Assembly (NCBI RefSeq): GCF_000090795.2
Contig: NW_003546262.1
Span: 114,961 to 151,120 of the forward strand
Direction: 5' to 3'
Length of the DNA: 36,160 bases
DNA from: Amphimedon queenslandica
Taxonomy: Eukaryota; Porifera; Demospongiae; Haplosclerida; Niphatidae
The notes below the pieces were generated by a model that ran no database searches, was not told the DNA's origin, and saw nothing but the letters and a program-made list of their open reading frames with translations. Position 1 is the stretch's first letter, and every line of letters begins with the position of its first letter. Below are positions 22,297-31,417 of this stretch, one piece after another. A program made the position numbers and the translations under genes.

Positions 22297-22723
22297 TTAA
22301 TCTTTTTGACAAACATCACAAATAAAATCATAGAGAGCCTGTCAGTTTTAACTCAAAGTTCATGATACCAAGTGCCACAAAGTAGACACTCCACCCAATT
22401 CACAACAGCATTACCAGTCTTATCATCAGGATGCAAACATAACCCACAAACATCAACTTCAATCTCATCTAATTTTTCAATACACTCCTTCATTTTGGTT
22501 TCGACAGTGTTTTACACACATGCTCGGTTTTCCTTTTAGTGGATGTAAAACGAAACTGCTTCTCACAATTTGCATTTGGAGCTGGTCGCTTCTTTACAGG
22601 AAATGAAGAATTTCTTGGGTTCAGTATTGTTCAACTTCAAAGATCCTTGAATTTTTAATTGCCGCTTTCCCTTTGATCTACCAATATACTTGCCAGATCT
22701 GTTACAATAATAGTAGCAAGTTA
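22297..22723 (-). pseudogene. FLYWCH/FAR1-like plus PHD-like coding relic
   Basis: Read right to left from the N gap. A YYYCNRSGKYIGRSKGKRQL segment followed by KIQGSLK fits the first strands of the FLYWCH/FAR1-type zinc finger found at the N-terminus of invertebrate MULE-like proteins. After a frameshift comes KRPAPNANCEKQFRF with STKRK, a basic linker. After another shift, DVCGLCLHPDD...WVECLLCGTWYHEL and then LYDFICDVCQKD-stop (22297-22299) make a PHD-like finger (C-x2-C, C-x2-C, H, C-x2-C). The catalytic core expected between the two fingers is absent, so this may be an internally deleted transposon copy. The strand and the exon at 23041-23212 suggest one gene. Confidence 0.55.
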
Positions 22724-22743
22724 NNNNNNNNNNNNNNNNNNNN
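22724..22743. other. Assembly gap (20 N)
   Basis: Unknown bases at the 5' side of the FLYWCH-like segment; the true length may differ. Confidence 0.99.
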
Positions 22744-22807
22744 TAGAAGCCGCATTCGAATAAACACCGGGGTAGCAATAGAATTAAACTATAAATACGC
22801 AACACCA

Positions 22808-22898
22808 GCCTAGGAGTGACTCAGTAGTCTAGTGGACAATGCCTGAAGTTCCAGAAGTCAAAAGCTTGAGGCCACGGGTTCGAATCCCGCTCTGGGCT
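22808..22898 (+). ncRNA. tRNA-like pol III element (tRNA pseudogene or SINE head)
   Basis: A good A box (TAGTCTAGTGG, about 22825-22835) and a perfect B box (GGTTCGAATCC, in 22877-22889) lie about 40 nt apart. A T7 run at 22903-22909 follows as a pol III terminator. GCCTAGG at the start can pair with TCTGGGC at the end, and the T stem CGGG/CCCG forms. The D and anticodon arms do not fold well and no anticodon can be named. So this is a degenerate tRNA or a tRNA-derived SINE head rather than a working tRNA. It sits in the apparent intron of the minus-strand zinc-finger relic. Confidence 0.55.
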
Positions 22899-22956
22899 AA
22901 AGTTTTTTTATTTTACATATATTTTTTGGAGGTCCAAGTATCATTTTAGGAAAAAG

Positions 22957-22989
22957 ACGCCCGGGCTTTTATTTAAGGAAATACGGTAT
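22957..22989 (-). repeat. Dispersed-repeat motif (ACCGTATTTCCTTAAATAA)
   Basis: On the minus strand it reads ATACCGTATTTCCTTAAATAA then AAGCCCGGGCG. Such 'CCGTATTTCC...AATAA..GCC' words occur at the ends of short repeats in many invertebrate genomes. A related AATAAACACCGGGG lies at 22760-22773. The boundary with the tRNA-like element is unclear. Confidence 0.35.
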
Positions 22990-23040
22990 GTGTATGATAA
23001 TGACTATAATAATCAAGTTGTAATTATTTATCCTACTTAC

Positions 23041-23212
23041 CGTTTAGTGCAGTCTTCTGGGCACAGTATTATTCCACTTGAATTCTTTTTATTCCCATCA
23101 GCTTCATGCTTCAACTTGATGTGTCGAGATAAGCTACATTTTTGATTATAACTCTTCGAACATATATCACATTGAAAAGAATTAGACTGAGCTTCCACCT
23201 CCACCTGGCTGC
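23041..23212 (-). pseudogene. C2H2 zinc-finger exon of the same relic
   Basis: Reading leftward after a CAG acceptor near 23213: FQCDICSKSYNQKCSL-SRHIKLKHE, a textbook C2H2 finger (C-x2-C-x12-H-x4-H). Then comes LCPEDCTKR, the start of a second finger, cut by a GTAAGT donor (exon end 23041, intron GT at 23040-23039). Exon-intron signals are intact. Together with the FLYWCH-like piece downstream it matches the C2H2-then-FLYWCH order of invertebrate MULE-derived proteins; linkage into one transcript is inferred. Confidence 0.6.
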
Positions 23213-23439
23213 TTTATTAATTAACTTGATTAACTTCAATTATATTATTACAACTAGACCACACCTCCAATGCAAACGACCTCTCCCTAATGGCTAGTAG
23301 GTATATTCTGACCTCAGGAACGAGAACTGAGGCCGACGTGTTGTTTGATAAAACTTTGGTCAGGCCCGATTTTGTTGCATAAAATTTAAAACCACACCTT
23401 TGGTTGGTAGCTAGCACCAGTGAGGCAACACGTGGGTGA

Positions 23440-23525
23440 TGGCGGGCACTCATGAGGAAGAGTCAGGTGTGGCCTGACCCTTGTGAAAACTTAGGGACAG
23501 GAGCCTCGTATTTACCAGACTTGTT
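23440..23525 (+). repeat. Inverted-repeat partner (left) of 27840-27928
   Basis: AGTCAGGTGTGGCCTGACCC and, 38 nt on, TACCAGACTTGTT match the reverse complement of the right copy with scattered differences. It lies just upstream of the minus-strand zinc-finger exon. Confidence 0.65.
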
Positions 23526-23672
23526 AGCTGGTGCAGAATTTCTGCAGTGACGCGTTGTGACTCGCAATCACTAATAATTGAAAATGGATGTTGGTGCTAT
23601 AGCTAATCTTCTTGGTATCCATTCTCTGTATTTGCATATTCTTCCAAACACTATAAATTCATCAGAGCATTT

Positions 23673-23908
23673 GTGACCATAATTGACAAAAGGTACCTTA
23701 TAGCGGATAGGAAAATTGGTCTTTATGGCCTTAAAAATCCAACTTCCTGAGCTCCATTCATCATGAAATTACTCCAGAGGATGCAAAAAGTTACTATGCA
23801 ACTTTTAGAATTAATAGTTGTCTAACAGAGCACTCACAGGTTGATATTTTCATCATAATGATGAATTTTAAAATCCGCCATAAGGTACCTTTTGTCAATT
23901 ATGGTCAC
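23673..23908 (-). mobile_element. MITE family A, copy 3
   Basis: 236 bp with ends GTGACCATAATTGACAAAAG and its complement. Flanked by ATTT at 23669-23672 and 23909-23912, an exact 4-bp target duplication. Same orientation as copy 2. Confidence 0.85.
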
Positions 23909-24134
23909 ATTTATTTAGGATGTTATCAGAAGTCTCATCTATAGGAAGCTCCTCAAACTTGGCCATATACATGTATGCCACCTCCATTCTCTCCATGTTG
24001 AAAACACAAAATTAGATCAGCTAAACAAACTGTAACCATTAGTCACCTGGGAAGTGATGTCACTTGTACAGCTGACAGTCTTACAAGTTGTCATTGCTTC
24101 TTTAATTATAATTATAATTGTTTTTGTTTTTATT
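23909..24134. other. Short spacer
   Basis: Between MITE copy 3 and the left TIR of the DDE element. No feature seen. Confidence 0.4.
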
Positions 24135-24216
24135 AGGCAGTTCCAATAAAATTATTTAGTTTACGGATCCGACCGACTCCAATTTTCGTAAAATAAAAAA
24201 AAATTAAATTTTCTAA

Positions 24217-24228
24217 TGCGCATGCGCA
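24217..24228 (+). promoter_or_regulatory. NRF1-like palindrome upstream of the DDE gene
   Basis: TGCGCATGCGCA lies 32 bp before the ATG at 24260. It equals the animal NRF1 consensus (YGCGCAYGCGCR), a core-promoter site. It is the only strongly CG-rich word in the vicinity. Plausible as the element's own promoter. Confidence 0.4.
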
Positions 24229-24259
24229 GTACCACGTTGTGGGTGTGGCTAGTTTTAAA

Positions 24260-27200
24260 ATGGCGCTGTATGTTTTGGTTACTGTGAAAAGAGCAAGCTC
24301 CTCTATCCTACTTCCCACAGTATTTCAAACCTCTGTGACATCTACTTTTTGGGACTTGTTAGAGCAGGCATTGATATTGAATAAGCCTACTCCCGCGGAA
24401 GTTGCTAAAGTACTAATTGCTTTTGATGTAGTCTTTACGAAGTCTCAAGTAGTCCAGCTACAACATGAGTTGTCTGTCTGTGAAATATTCAACTGCAAGT
24501 TTGTCCTCTATTAAATAATTGATAACTCTTGTGAATTTCAAGAGAGCTGCACTACTTCAAAAGCACCCAATGCTTTTGATGTAATGATGTGTAGTGCTCA
24601 TTTGAAGACTGTACCAGCCCCCATTTCAGCTTCAGGTGGTGGCAAGCTAAAGGCTACCGATGTCTTGTATAATGACATACTGTTGTATATCACAGCTATT
24701 AATGTTGGATGGTCTCACGACCTTGTAGACACAGCCGGTAGGAGATTTGTTACTACGTTACGTGATGTGTTGTGGTACATTGACCCACATCATGACAAAA
24801 TCAAAGATAGAGGTGGTAAGATACCTACTCGATTGTCACACTTCTGTTTGTACAACGATTGGCAGAGAAAGAAGATGAAGCAACCACAACTATCAAGGGC
24901 ACACCTCTCTCTTCACATAGGTGCCTTGTCAGATATTCTGTTGTCTCCTTGGATTAATAGAAGAGAATGCAAGAGTTATTTGTAGACATTGAACAACTGC
25001 TTAGTTGTTTCAAGAAATACATGAATCACCTTGACAATACTACTAACAGGATGGAAGAGTTGCACCACTCCCCAGAACCAGCTCGTTTGCCATCTGAAAA
25101 TTCATTTATATGTGTGTGTGAGGCGTCCATTACTTCTACACCATATTTAGAAGTCTTCAATGCCTTAGGAGACAACTATGAGCCTCTACACTTAAATAAT
25201 TTTACTCCAGATGAGCGTTTCGAAAGAAGGCGTTGGATTAATAATATTTCGCTAAGTGTTCCATTTGTTCTTTGTTCATACCAACATGGACATTACAAAG
25301 GAACCGAGCATTTTCTCTGGAAAATATCAAGCAGTCCTGCAGTAAGAAATGACAGTAGTAATGCTCAAGTGATTGCAAGTATTACCAATAACATTGGTCT
25401 CTATGCTACTAGGACAATGAAAAAAATGTTCGTTGACAAGTACAGTCAGAGAGTGAAAGTACCTAAAATGGTTTTAAGACACATGTTTCGGGAACTCTCT
25501 ATTGATTGCAGGGTTGCTGAAACATCTGAACAACAATCCATAGATGATCGGACAGCTGAGTTTTTCCATTCTTCTGGTGACCCTTCACTCCTATTGGATC
25601 TTCGTGTATTAAATGGAAGAGTAGTTTCGACTCATTTCGATGCTTTTTGGTCAGAAGTTGATAAATTTGTTGACAAGGCTGTAGTTCAGGAATGTAGACA
25701 TGGTGATCATCTCTTTCTTCCAATCGCTATGTCCATAGAAGACTTTCATACATCTATTGTCAATTGGTTACCTGATGGCAAACCTACTCCATCTGCAGAA
25801 TGGATTAGACTGCAGTTTTGGCCAAAAAACCCATATCTTAAAGTTTCATCTCATTAGATCAGTCGTTTCAATTTGAAGTTCAAAGTTCAGAGTAGACTTC
25901 TTTGTGAAACACATTGATTCACATTATGTTGCTGCTCTTTTTAAATATCAAAGGAAGATGGCAGTCAAGCAGAGGGAGCACTCAATGTTTCTATTTGTTG
26001 ATGATAAAGCAAATATTCCGTGTTCTCTGGTCATATTAAAATGCTGTTTATATATATTTTTTGCATATAGGTGAACCCAACCGTCCTATTGCAACTGGTG
26101 TGAGAGGTCGTCAACAGGCAATTGTACCACAAGATGGGCCTACACTAACAGCTATAGACCATGACTGTCATCTTGCTGGTATAACACCCTCAGTTGCCTT
26201 TCTGTCCAGCATTCCTGGATGAGTCGATGACTCATTCTTTAATGGCAAAGTGACAGTAACAGTTAAGGACAAGGTTCTTCAGCCATCATGCCATCTGCTT
26301 CATGCAGCTGAGTTGATTCGCATTATTGTCAGTTACTACGCAGATGCTATTCCACCAATTATGTTTTTATATTCTGATGGAGGGCCTGATTATGACTAAC
26401 ATTTTTGTCGGTGCAGGTATCACTGATTTGCTTATTTCTCAAGCTCAATCTTGACAAGAATGTAGCTGTTCGGTGTGCACCACATCAGAGTTGGACAAAT
26501 TTAGCAGAGCGATGCATGTCACTTTTAAATCTTGCTCTTCAGAATGTAGCACTAGAGAGATCACCTACTTCAGCAGACTTTAAGAAAATATTATCAAATT
26601 GCAAAAGCATGGGTGATACACATGATGCGTGTTCATCGAACTCAAATTTTAAGGAAGCGTACTCTTTATCAATGAAACCAGTGATTGAGCTACTGAAATG
26701 TCGTGTTAGTTGTATGAAGCTGAAGGAATCTGCTTCCTGTGGTGTGAGTAACAGTACATTGAGGAGCTATTTCAAGAAATCAATAATATTGATTCAACTC
26801 TTGAGATGCAGAAGTTAAACAAAAAAGATTGTGATAAAGGAAACAAATGGAAATCATTTATTTCTATGCACTGCAAAATCTCTCACTATTCATTTCAAGT
26901 CAAGAAGTGTTCAAGTACAGTCTGTGAATATTGTAAGACACACCCTCCACGTACACCAGATTTTAAGAACATTTATTATTTCCTTCCTGATCCTGAGCCA
27001 ACTTCAGACAATAAACACTACGTTTCATTTGATGACATATATGGGAAAAAAGTGACAACACATTCATTTACACCTTCTCTTCAAAGTCATGACTCTGCAA
27101 AGGAAGCAGATACTAACAATCGTAATTTGTTAGTCTCAGGTCGTGTTCGAGACTTCATTCCTTGCTGTGAGTGTAACAAACCTCGTTGCATTTATTCTGC

Positions 27201-27566
27201 TACAAGGCTAATCTCAGATGAATCATATGCAATTCAGAGTATTAAGGAAGAGCAAACATATTCTTGTGGTTCTCCGTTGTTTCCTCTGACACATCAATGC
27301 CACAATAAAGTAATTGTCAAAGAGTCTCTTTCTTGTTCAACTTGTGTTGAGGCATCCTATTATTCATGACCAAGAGTTTTCAGTTATGCTGTATTCATTG
27401 TGGCTCTACAGATAACCTACTGAATAACGACTACATTAAGGACCTAAATAGTCAATATCAGATGGTCAGACAACTCTGTAGTGTGTGCAAAGAGCTAGGA
27501 AGGAAAGCAGTTACACGTGGTCCTCTTAACACACCAACAACAAAGAAACGTAAACAACAGAATTAA
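24260..27566 (+). pseudogene. Large DDE transposase-like protein with Cys-rich tail
   Basis: ATG 24260 opens a roughly 1000-residue protein in five to six frame blocks. N-terminal helices (WDLLEQALILNKPTPAEVAKV) come first. Then SGGGKLKATDVLYNDILLY, GRRFVTTLRDVLWYIDPHHD and LPSENSF; FTPDERFERRRWINNISLS and VLCSYQHGHYKGTEHFLWKI; and SAEWIRLQFWPKNP (stop 25857). After a shift, MFLFVDDKANIP offers a first Asp. A short intron (about 26020-26070) precedes GVRGRQQ, LTAIDHDCHL, and MFLYSDGGPDY (second Asp). HQSWTNLAERCMSLLNLALQ supplies a Glu in N-x2-E-R context. The tail has CSSTVCEYCK, IPCCECNKPRC, CSTCVE, and LCCIHCG...LCSVCKELG with a basic end, so several zinc sites. Breaks: a missing base near 24970, stop 25855, TGA near 26222, shifts near 26398, 26770 and 27367. 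Similar proteins recur in invertebrates, but I cannot name the superfamily. Confidence 0.7.
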
Positions 27567-27839
27567 TAGAATTTTTTGTAAAATTAATTGTAAATATTTT
27601 GATAGTTTATTTAAAAAGTTTTGGTTAACTATCTATTATTAAGGTAAATTAATGAGTAGTTCATTAATTTTAATATTAATAATTTAAATTATTCCAAACG
27701 ACATGCCCTATTTCGGAGAAAAAAAATCAGTAAAACAAGTTATTTAATTGGAACTGCCTTATCAAACAATAATTAGTTACTAATTATTCATTATGACAAT
27801 ATAAGTTGATACAGCAGCTGCAGCTCCACCCAAAGCCAT

Positions 27840-27928
27840 AGTAGTTCAAAACAAGTCTGGTATACATGACGTTCCTCACCCTCCGTTTTTGCGAGGGTCA
27901 GACCACACCTGACTACATGAGGTTGATG
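27840..27928 (-). repeat. Inverted-repeat partner (right) of 23440-23525
   Basis: On the minus strand reads AGTCAGGTGTGGTCTGACCC, then TATACCAGACTTGTT. The two copies flank the 24135-27759 element but at unequal distances, so they may be unrelated insertions of one dispersed repeat rather than TIRs. Confidence 0.6.
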
Positions 27929-28356
27929 AGGATACCCAGGAAGATATTGTCTCTACCTTAATGGGCCTCTCAAAAGTGTTCTGTGAAAGAAAATGGATGG
28001 TTTCCCATCAATTAATCAAACACTTTGGTCATTATAATTTTTACTTCTTTATTGATATAATAGTTTAATAACGGTTATGAGTCTAAAGGAGTAGTGATGT
28101 AAATGAGTAATTAGAAACGAATCATATTAGTCTTTTAATTTTTTATTAAATTTTTAATGGATTAGCTGTTGTATGATGGAAAGAGGATGTAATAGGTATG
28201 TGAAGTTGTCGTCTATGTATAATGTCAGTCTCCATAAAAATGCTTTGTATTTTGGTGTAATATCTAAAAGATGAAAATAATGAAAATGACTTGACATTGG
28301 TTAATGGTAAAGGGGCTGTCATTCTAAATTAGAAAAAGAAGTTGATTGAACTTTAG
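27929..28356. other. Mostly non-coding; possible 5' exon scrap
   Basis: A short coding-like run (EVDEDTQEDIVS then LMGLSKVFCERKWM, about 27922-28010) precedes the kinase relic. Ownership is unclear; the rest is AT-rich. Confidence 0.3.
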
Positions 28357-29738
28357 GAGCTCTTTTTGCTAAAAAAGACACTTCTCCAGATATAACTTCC
28401 TTTGGTGTTGGTATTTTTGATGCTCAAGATGAACCAAGGTGTAAAAGAAGCAAAGGTAGTTAAAAAGTAAATTGCACCGTAGCTTCCATATCTCCTTTTA
28501 TATTATTTATTAATGACAGTTCCAGCATCAACATGGATCAGCATTTATGTAGATTTCCTTTTGAAGCCTCTAGCACTGATGCTATAAATGGTGTGTTTCT
28601 ATTATCATATATAGTCAATATTCATGTATACTTGATTGTACATTAATTGTCAAGTTTATTATGCTCCTGAAAATGGCATTGCTCCTGATACTGATGAGGA
28701 AGTTTGGAATGAAATTAAAGGCATGTGAAATGGAATAGACAGAAATGGGATAATTCTACCAGAATACTCATTTTATAGAGTTGTTTTAATTGTATTGAAT
28801 GGTACTTAGTACATGCATAATTGTGCTATTACTGAGTCTAATTTAGAATGTGAAAGGAAAGTGACAATTCCGCAAGCAGATAGTTCTCGTTGCATTACTC
28901 CATGTCATTTAGATGGTAAGCATGATGTGTGCAATTTATGCATCAATTTTGTAATTTAAAATTTACAATAGGCCTCATTGCTGTTCTGCTTCACAAGTTG
29001 TACAAAGCTGACACAAACAACTTAGGAAGTGGTTCCTATTGTTGCTCTTAGTAGATTCCATCCTCATTGTACATACAAATGGCAATGTATAAAAAACTCA
29101 CTCATAAAGTACCCTTCCACACTTGTCATTTATAATAGTGACCCATTTCTTGTCAAATGCATGGTTTACGTTGATGGGTGTATAAAAGGTTTAGTTCATT
29201 TTGATATTTCATGCCAGCCAACTGAAGGTATACTTAAAATTAACTTTTTTTCATATATTTTAAATTCTAGATGTTTCAAATGTACCTACTAATGCTGATG
29301 CAATTGTAAGTAAAAAAGAAATTGCTCTATGGCTACCAGTAGTTCTCCCCAGCATGAAATTTTATCTATTCCCACACCAACTTGTAAGGGTATTGCAGTA
29401 ATCGTGCTATATTTTTATGTTACATTTTTATACTTAATTTTCTTGAATTTACGATGGATGAAATTATCAGAGCCAATAACGACCTGCATAAAAGTAATGA
29501 AATAGGGAGAGGTGGATATGGCCATACATGTCTATCTAGCAAGCTATCTTAGAATTTATGGTACCAATGCTGCTATAAAAATTTTGACTAAGGTTACTTT
29601 TAAATACATATTGCAAGCAAATGGCACATACATTCAAGTTATAGGAAGGTACTGAAGCAATAGGTAAAGGAAGCTCTGAAGCACGATAAATTCAAAATGA
29701 ATTTCAAGCTTTGATAAAGTACATTTATGACTATTAAA
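28357..29738 (+). pseudogene. Ig-like/Pelle-IRAK-type receptor kinase relic, truncated
   Basis: Several small exons in order. 28357-28455 (ALFAKKDTSPDITSFGVGIF, ending AAAG|GTAGTT). About 28528-28590 (INMDQHLCRFPFE). About 28660-28720 (PENGIAPDTDEEVWNEIK). A cysteine-bearing stretch ends DSSRCITPCHLD|GTAAGC. An Ig-like exon, about 29024-29227, has FHPHCTYKWQC, YPSTLVIYN and FLVKCMVYVDG. A small exon follows (SNVPTNADAI|GTAAGT). The kinase N-lobe begins with EFTMDEIIRANNDLHKSNEI (about 29445) and GRGGYG (glycine loop, 29503-29520), then after stops GTNAAIKILTK (the VAIK lysine) and EAIGKGSSEAR...NEFQALIKY (helix C), ending 29738. The 'FTxxEIxxAT-xxF' lead-in is typical of Pelle/IRAK-like kinases, expanded in sponges. 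The C-lobe is absent and stops interrupt, so it is a truncated pseudogene. Confidence 0.6.
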
Positions 29739-30450
29739 GTTTATGTATCTTACCTTCTTTATTATACTTTGTTGTTTTTTATAGTTATAAACAGATAAAA
29801 GGCAGTCTAATGTCTGTTCAGTTTCACCTGACCTATTGATTTTTTGTTATAACTTTTGACAAATACGGAATTTAGACATTTTGTTTGCACCATTAGAATC
29901 GCTAGGTCCTTCCCTTCCTTTAAATAAAAAGATTGGGTCAAAATGATAAGGCCTTGGCCCTTTTTGGATGTCCCTGTATAAACTCATTGACATAACCTTT
30001 GACCGCAATTATGCTGCTAGAACAGCCAGAATAAATTCGGCTGCTACGTATCTGCATCCCTTCCATGCAGCAAAAATAATTCCAAAACCACAAATACGTA
30101 AAGAATGCGGATGTGACGTAGTTATTTATTGATTGAAAAAAGCCAGGGGTCAGGTGAAAGTAAATAGACTTTAGTAAAAGTATGATTTTTTTATTCAATG
30201 ATGCTGGTACAATAGCAAGCTGTATAGACCATAAGTAAGTACATGTATGTGTGTTATTGTAGCTTACCTTTCTTTATTACACTATAGTTATAATAAGATA
30301 AAAGGCAGTCTGTACAAGGATGATCAATTTATTTAATGATGCTGGTACAATAAAAATCTTTATGGACCACAAGTAAGTGGGTTATTGTAGCTTACCATTC
30401 TTTCTTACACTTTTTTGTTCTTAATAGTTATAAACAGATAAAGGGGAGTT
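29739..30450 (+). repeat. Exon-intron-like tandem repeat, about three units
   Basis: Units share TTATAA(A/T)-x-AGATAAA-x-GG, then AATGATGCTGGTACAATA, GACCA(T/C)AAGTAAGT, GTTATTGTAGCTTACC and TTCTTTxTTAC, at about 130-bp spacing. Unit starts lie near 29783, 30291 and 30426. Each unit resembles a mini-exon (NDAGTIK/ASxxDHK) with a GTAAGT donor and a TATAG/ATAG acceptor. Unit one is split by the MITE-like element at 29822-30159. Confidence 0.5.
29822..30159 (+). mobile_element. MITE-like element with TTTCACCTGACC ends
   Basis: TTTCACCTGACC at 29822-29833 recurs inverted at 30148-30159 (338 bp apart in total), with T-runs following inside both ends. It lies in the first tandem repeat unit, as expected for an insertion. 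No clean target duplication seen. Confidence 0.5.
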
Positions 30451-30513
30451 ATTACAGGTGTGATTGATGGTGTAGAGAGCATTTTTGACTAGAAATAAGA
30501 AGTGGTTTGTGTT

Positions 30514-30739
30514 ATTAATGTGTGTATAGTTTACATGTAAGTGTAACTTACCATTAGTGAGTATTACCCTGTAGAGAATGTGAATAAAGTTTGCGTTAGA
30601 GTGGGAGAGTTCCATGGGTACATGTAGTTAACATACTGTATGGGAGAGACAATGTACATGCATTAATGTGTGTATAGTTTACATGTACATGTAACTTACC
30701 ATTAATGAGTATTACCCTATAGAGAATGTGAATAAAGTT
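30514..30739 (+). repeat. 78-bp direct repeat, two copies
   Basis: 30514-30591 and 30662-30739 agree at nearly all positions (ATTAATGTGTGTATAGTTTA to GTGAATAAAGTT), offset 148 bp. They probably arose by tandem duplication, including the intervening 70 bp. Confidence 0.75.
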
Positions 30740-30859
30740 ACAGAGAGTATTGGACAGTACTTCTACTTCAAATTGTACTTGTGACGTGACTATTAGGAAC
30801 AGTTGTTTTAAGTTGTGTATTATTTTTAGTACCTGTGCCTGCCCAAATGTAGTGAAGGT

Positions 30860-30975
30860 GATAATAATAATAACTTAATAATAGCAATAATAATAATAAT
30901 AATAGTTAATGTACATGTACATGCATGTATAGAGTTTAGAGAGAGTGAGAGAGAAAGAATTACATAATGATATTA

Positions 30976-31020
<45 letters not shown>

Positions 31021-31121
31021 GTAATGACAATAATAGTTAATGTACATGTACATGCATGTATAGAGCTTAGAGAGGGAAGGGGTGAGAGAGAGAAAGAATT
31101 ACAAAAATAATAATAATAATG
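30860..31121 (+). repeat. (AAT)n microsatellites within a 131-bp duplication
   Basis: AAT runs at about 30860-30904, 30980-31020 and 31106-31121 separate two copies of a GTTAATGTACATGTACATGC-headed block (30905 and 31036). The whole is a tandem duplication seeded by the microsatellite. Confidence 0.85.
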
Positions 31122-31297
31122 ATAACAATTGTAGTACATGTAGAATTGTGGTAGATTCTTTTGTTTTTTTGGTTTTCTTGCAAGTTGTAGTCTAGTTATT
31201 GTAGTTGTAGCTGTACGTGTACTGAGAGTTTGTGTCAAGAGATGGAGAAAGACATAAAGACATGAAGAGAGGGATAGATTTGTATTTGTCATTTTTG

Positions 31298-31417
31298 TGA
31301 TGATGATGACGATGATGATGATTATGACAATGATGATGATCGTTACGACAATGACTATGATGGTGATGATGATGATAGTAGTGATGATGATGGCAGTGAT
31401 GATGATGATGATAATAA
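31298..31417 (+). repeat. (GAT)n microsatellite
   Basis: Imperfect GAT/GAC repeat of about 120 bp. It creates long open frames of Met/Asp/Ile type on both strands that are artefacts. Confidence 0.9.

Larger units (their letters stand above)
24135..27759 (+). mobile_element. DDE transposon of unidentified superfamily
   Basis: AGGCAGTTCCAAT at 24135-24147 recurs inverted, ending at 27759; the match extends imperfectly to about 23 bp with three differences. The 3625-bp interval contains exactly one large gene plus short UTR-like flanks, as expected of a small autonomous DNA transposon. The flanks (TTATT left, TATCA right) give no clean target duplication, so the exact ends may be off by one or two bases. 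Confidence 0.6.

Noticed and set aside
23217..23453. Minus-strand 78-codon open frame upstream of the C2H2 exon
   Set aside because: It covers a dispersed repeat and has no domain; probably non-coding 5' sequence.
25499..25723. Antisense open frame within the DDE gene
   Set aside because: It lies opposite a well-supported coding block and shows no motif.
29739..31121. Regularly spaced repeats considered as a CRISPR-like array
   Set aside because: Units are 78-148 bp, intron-like or microsatellite-based, in a eukaryotic context without spacers of constant size.
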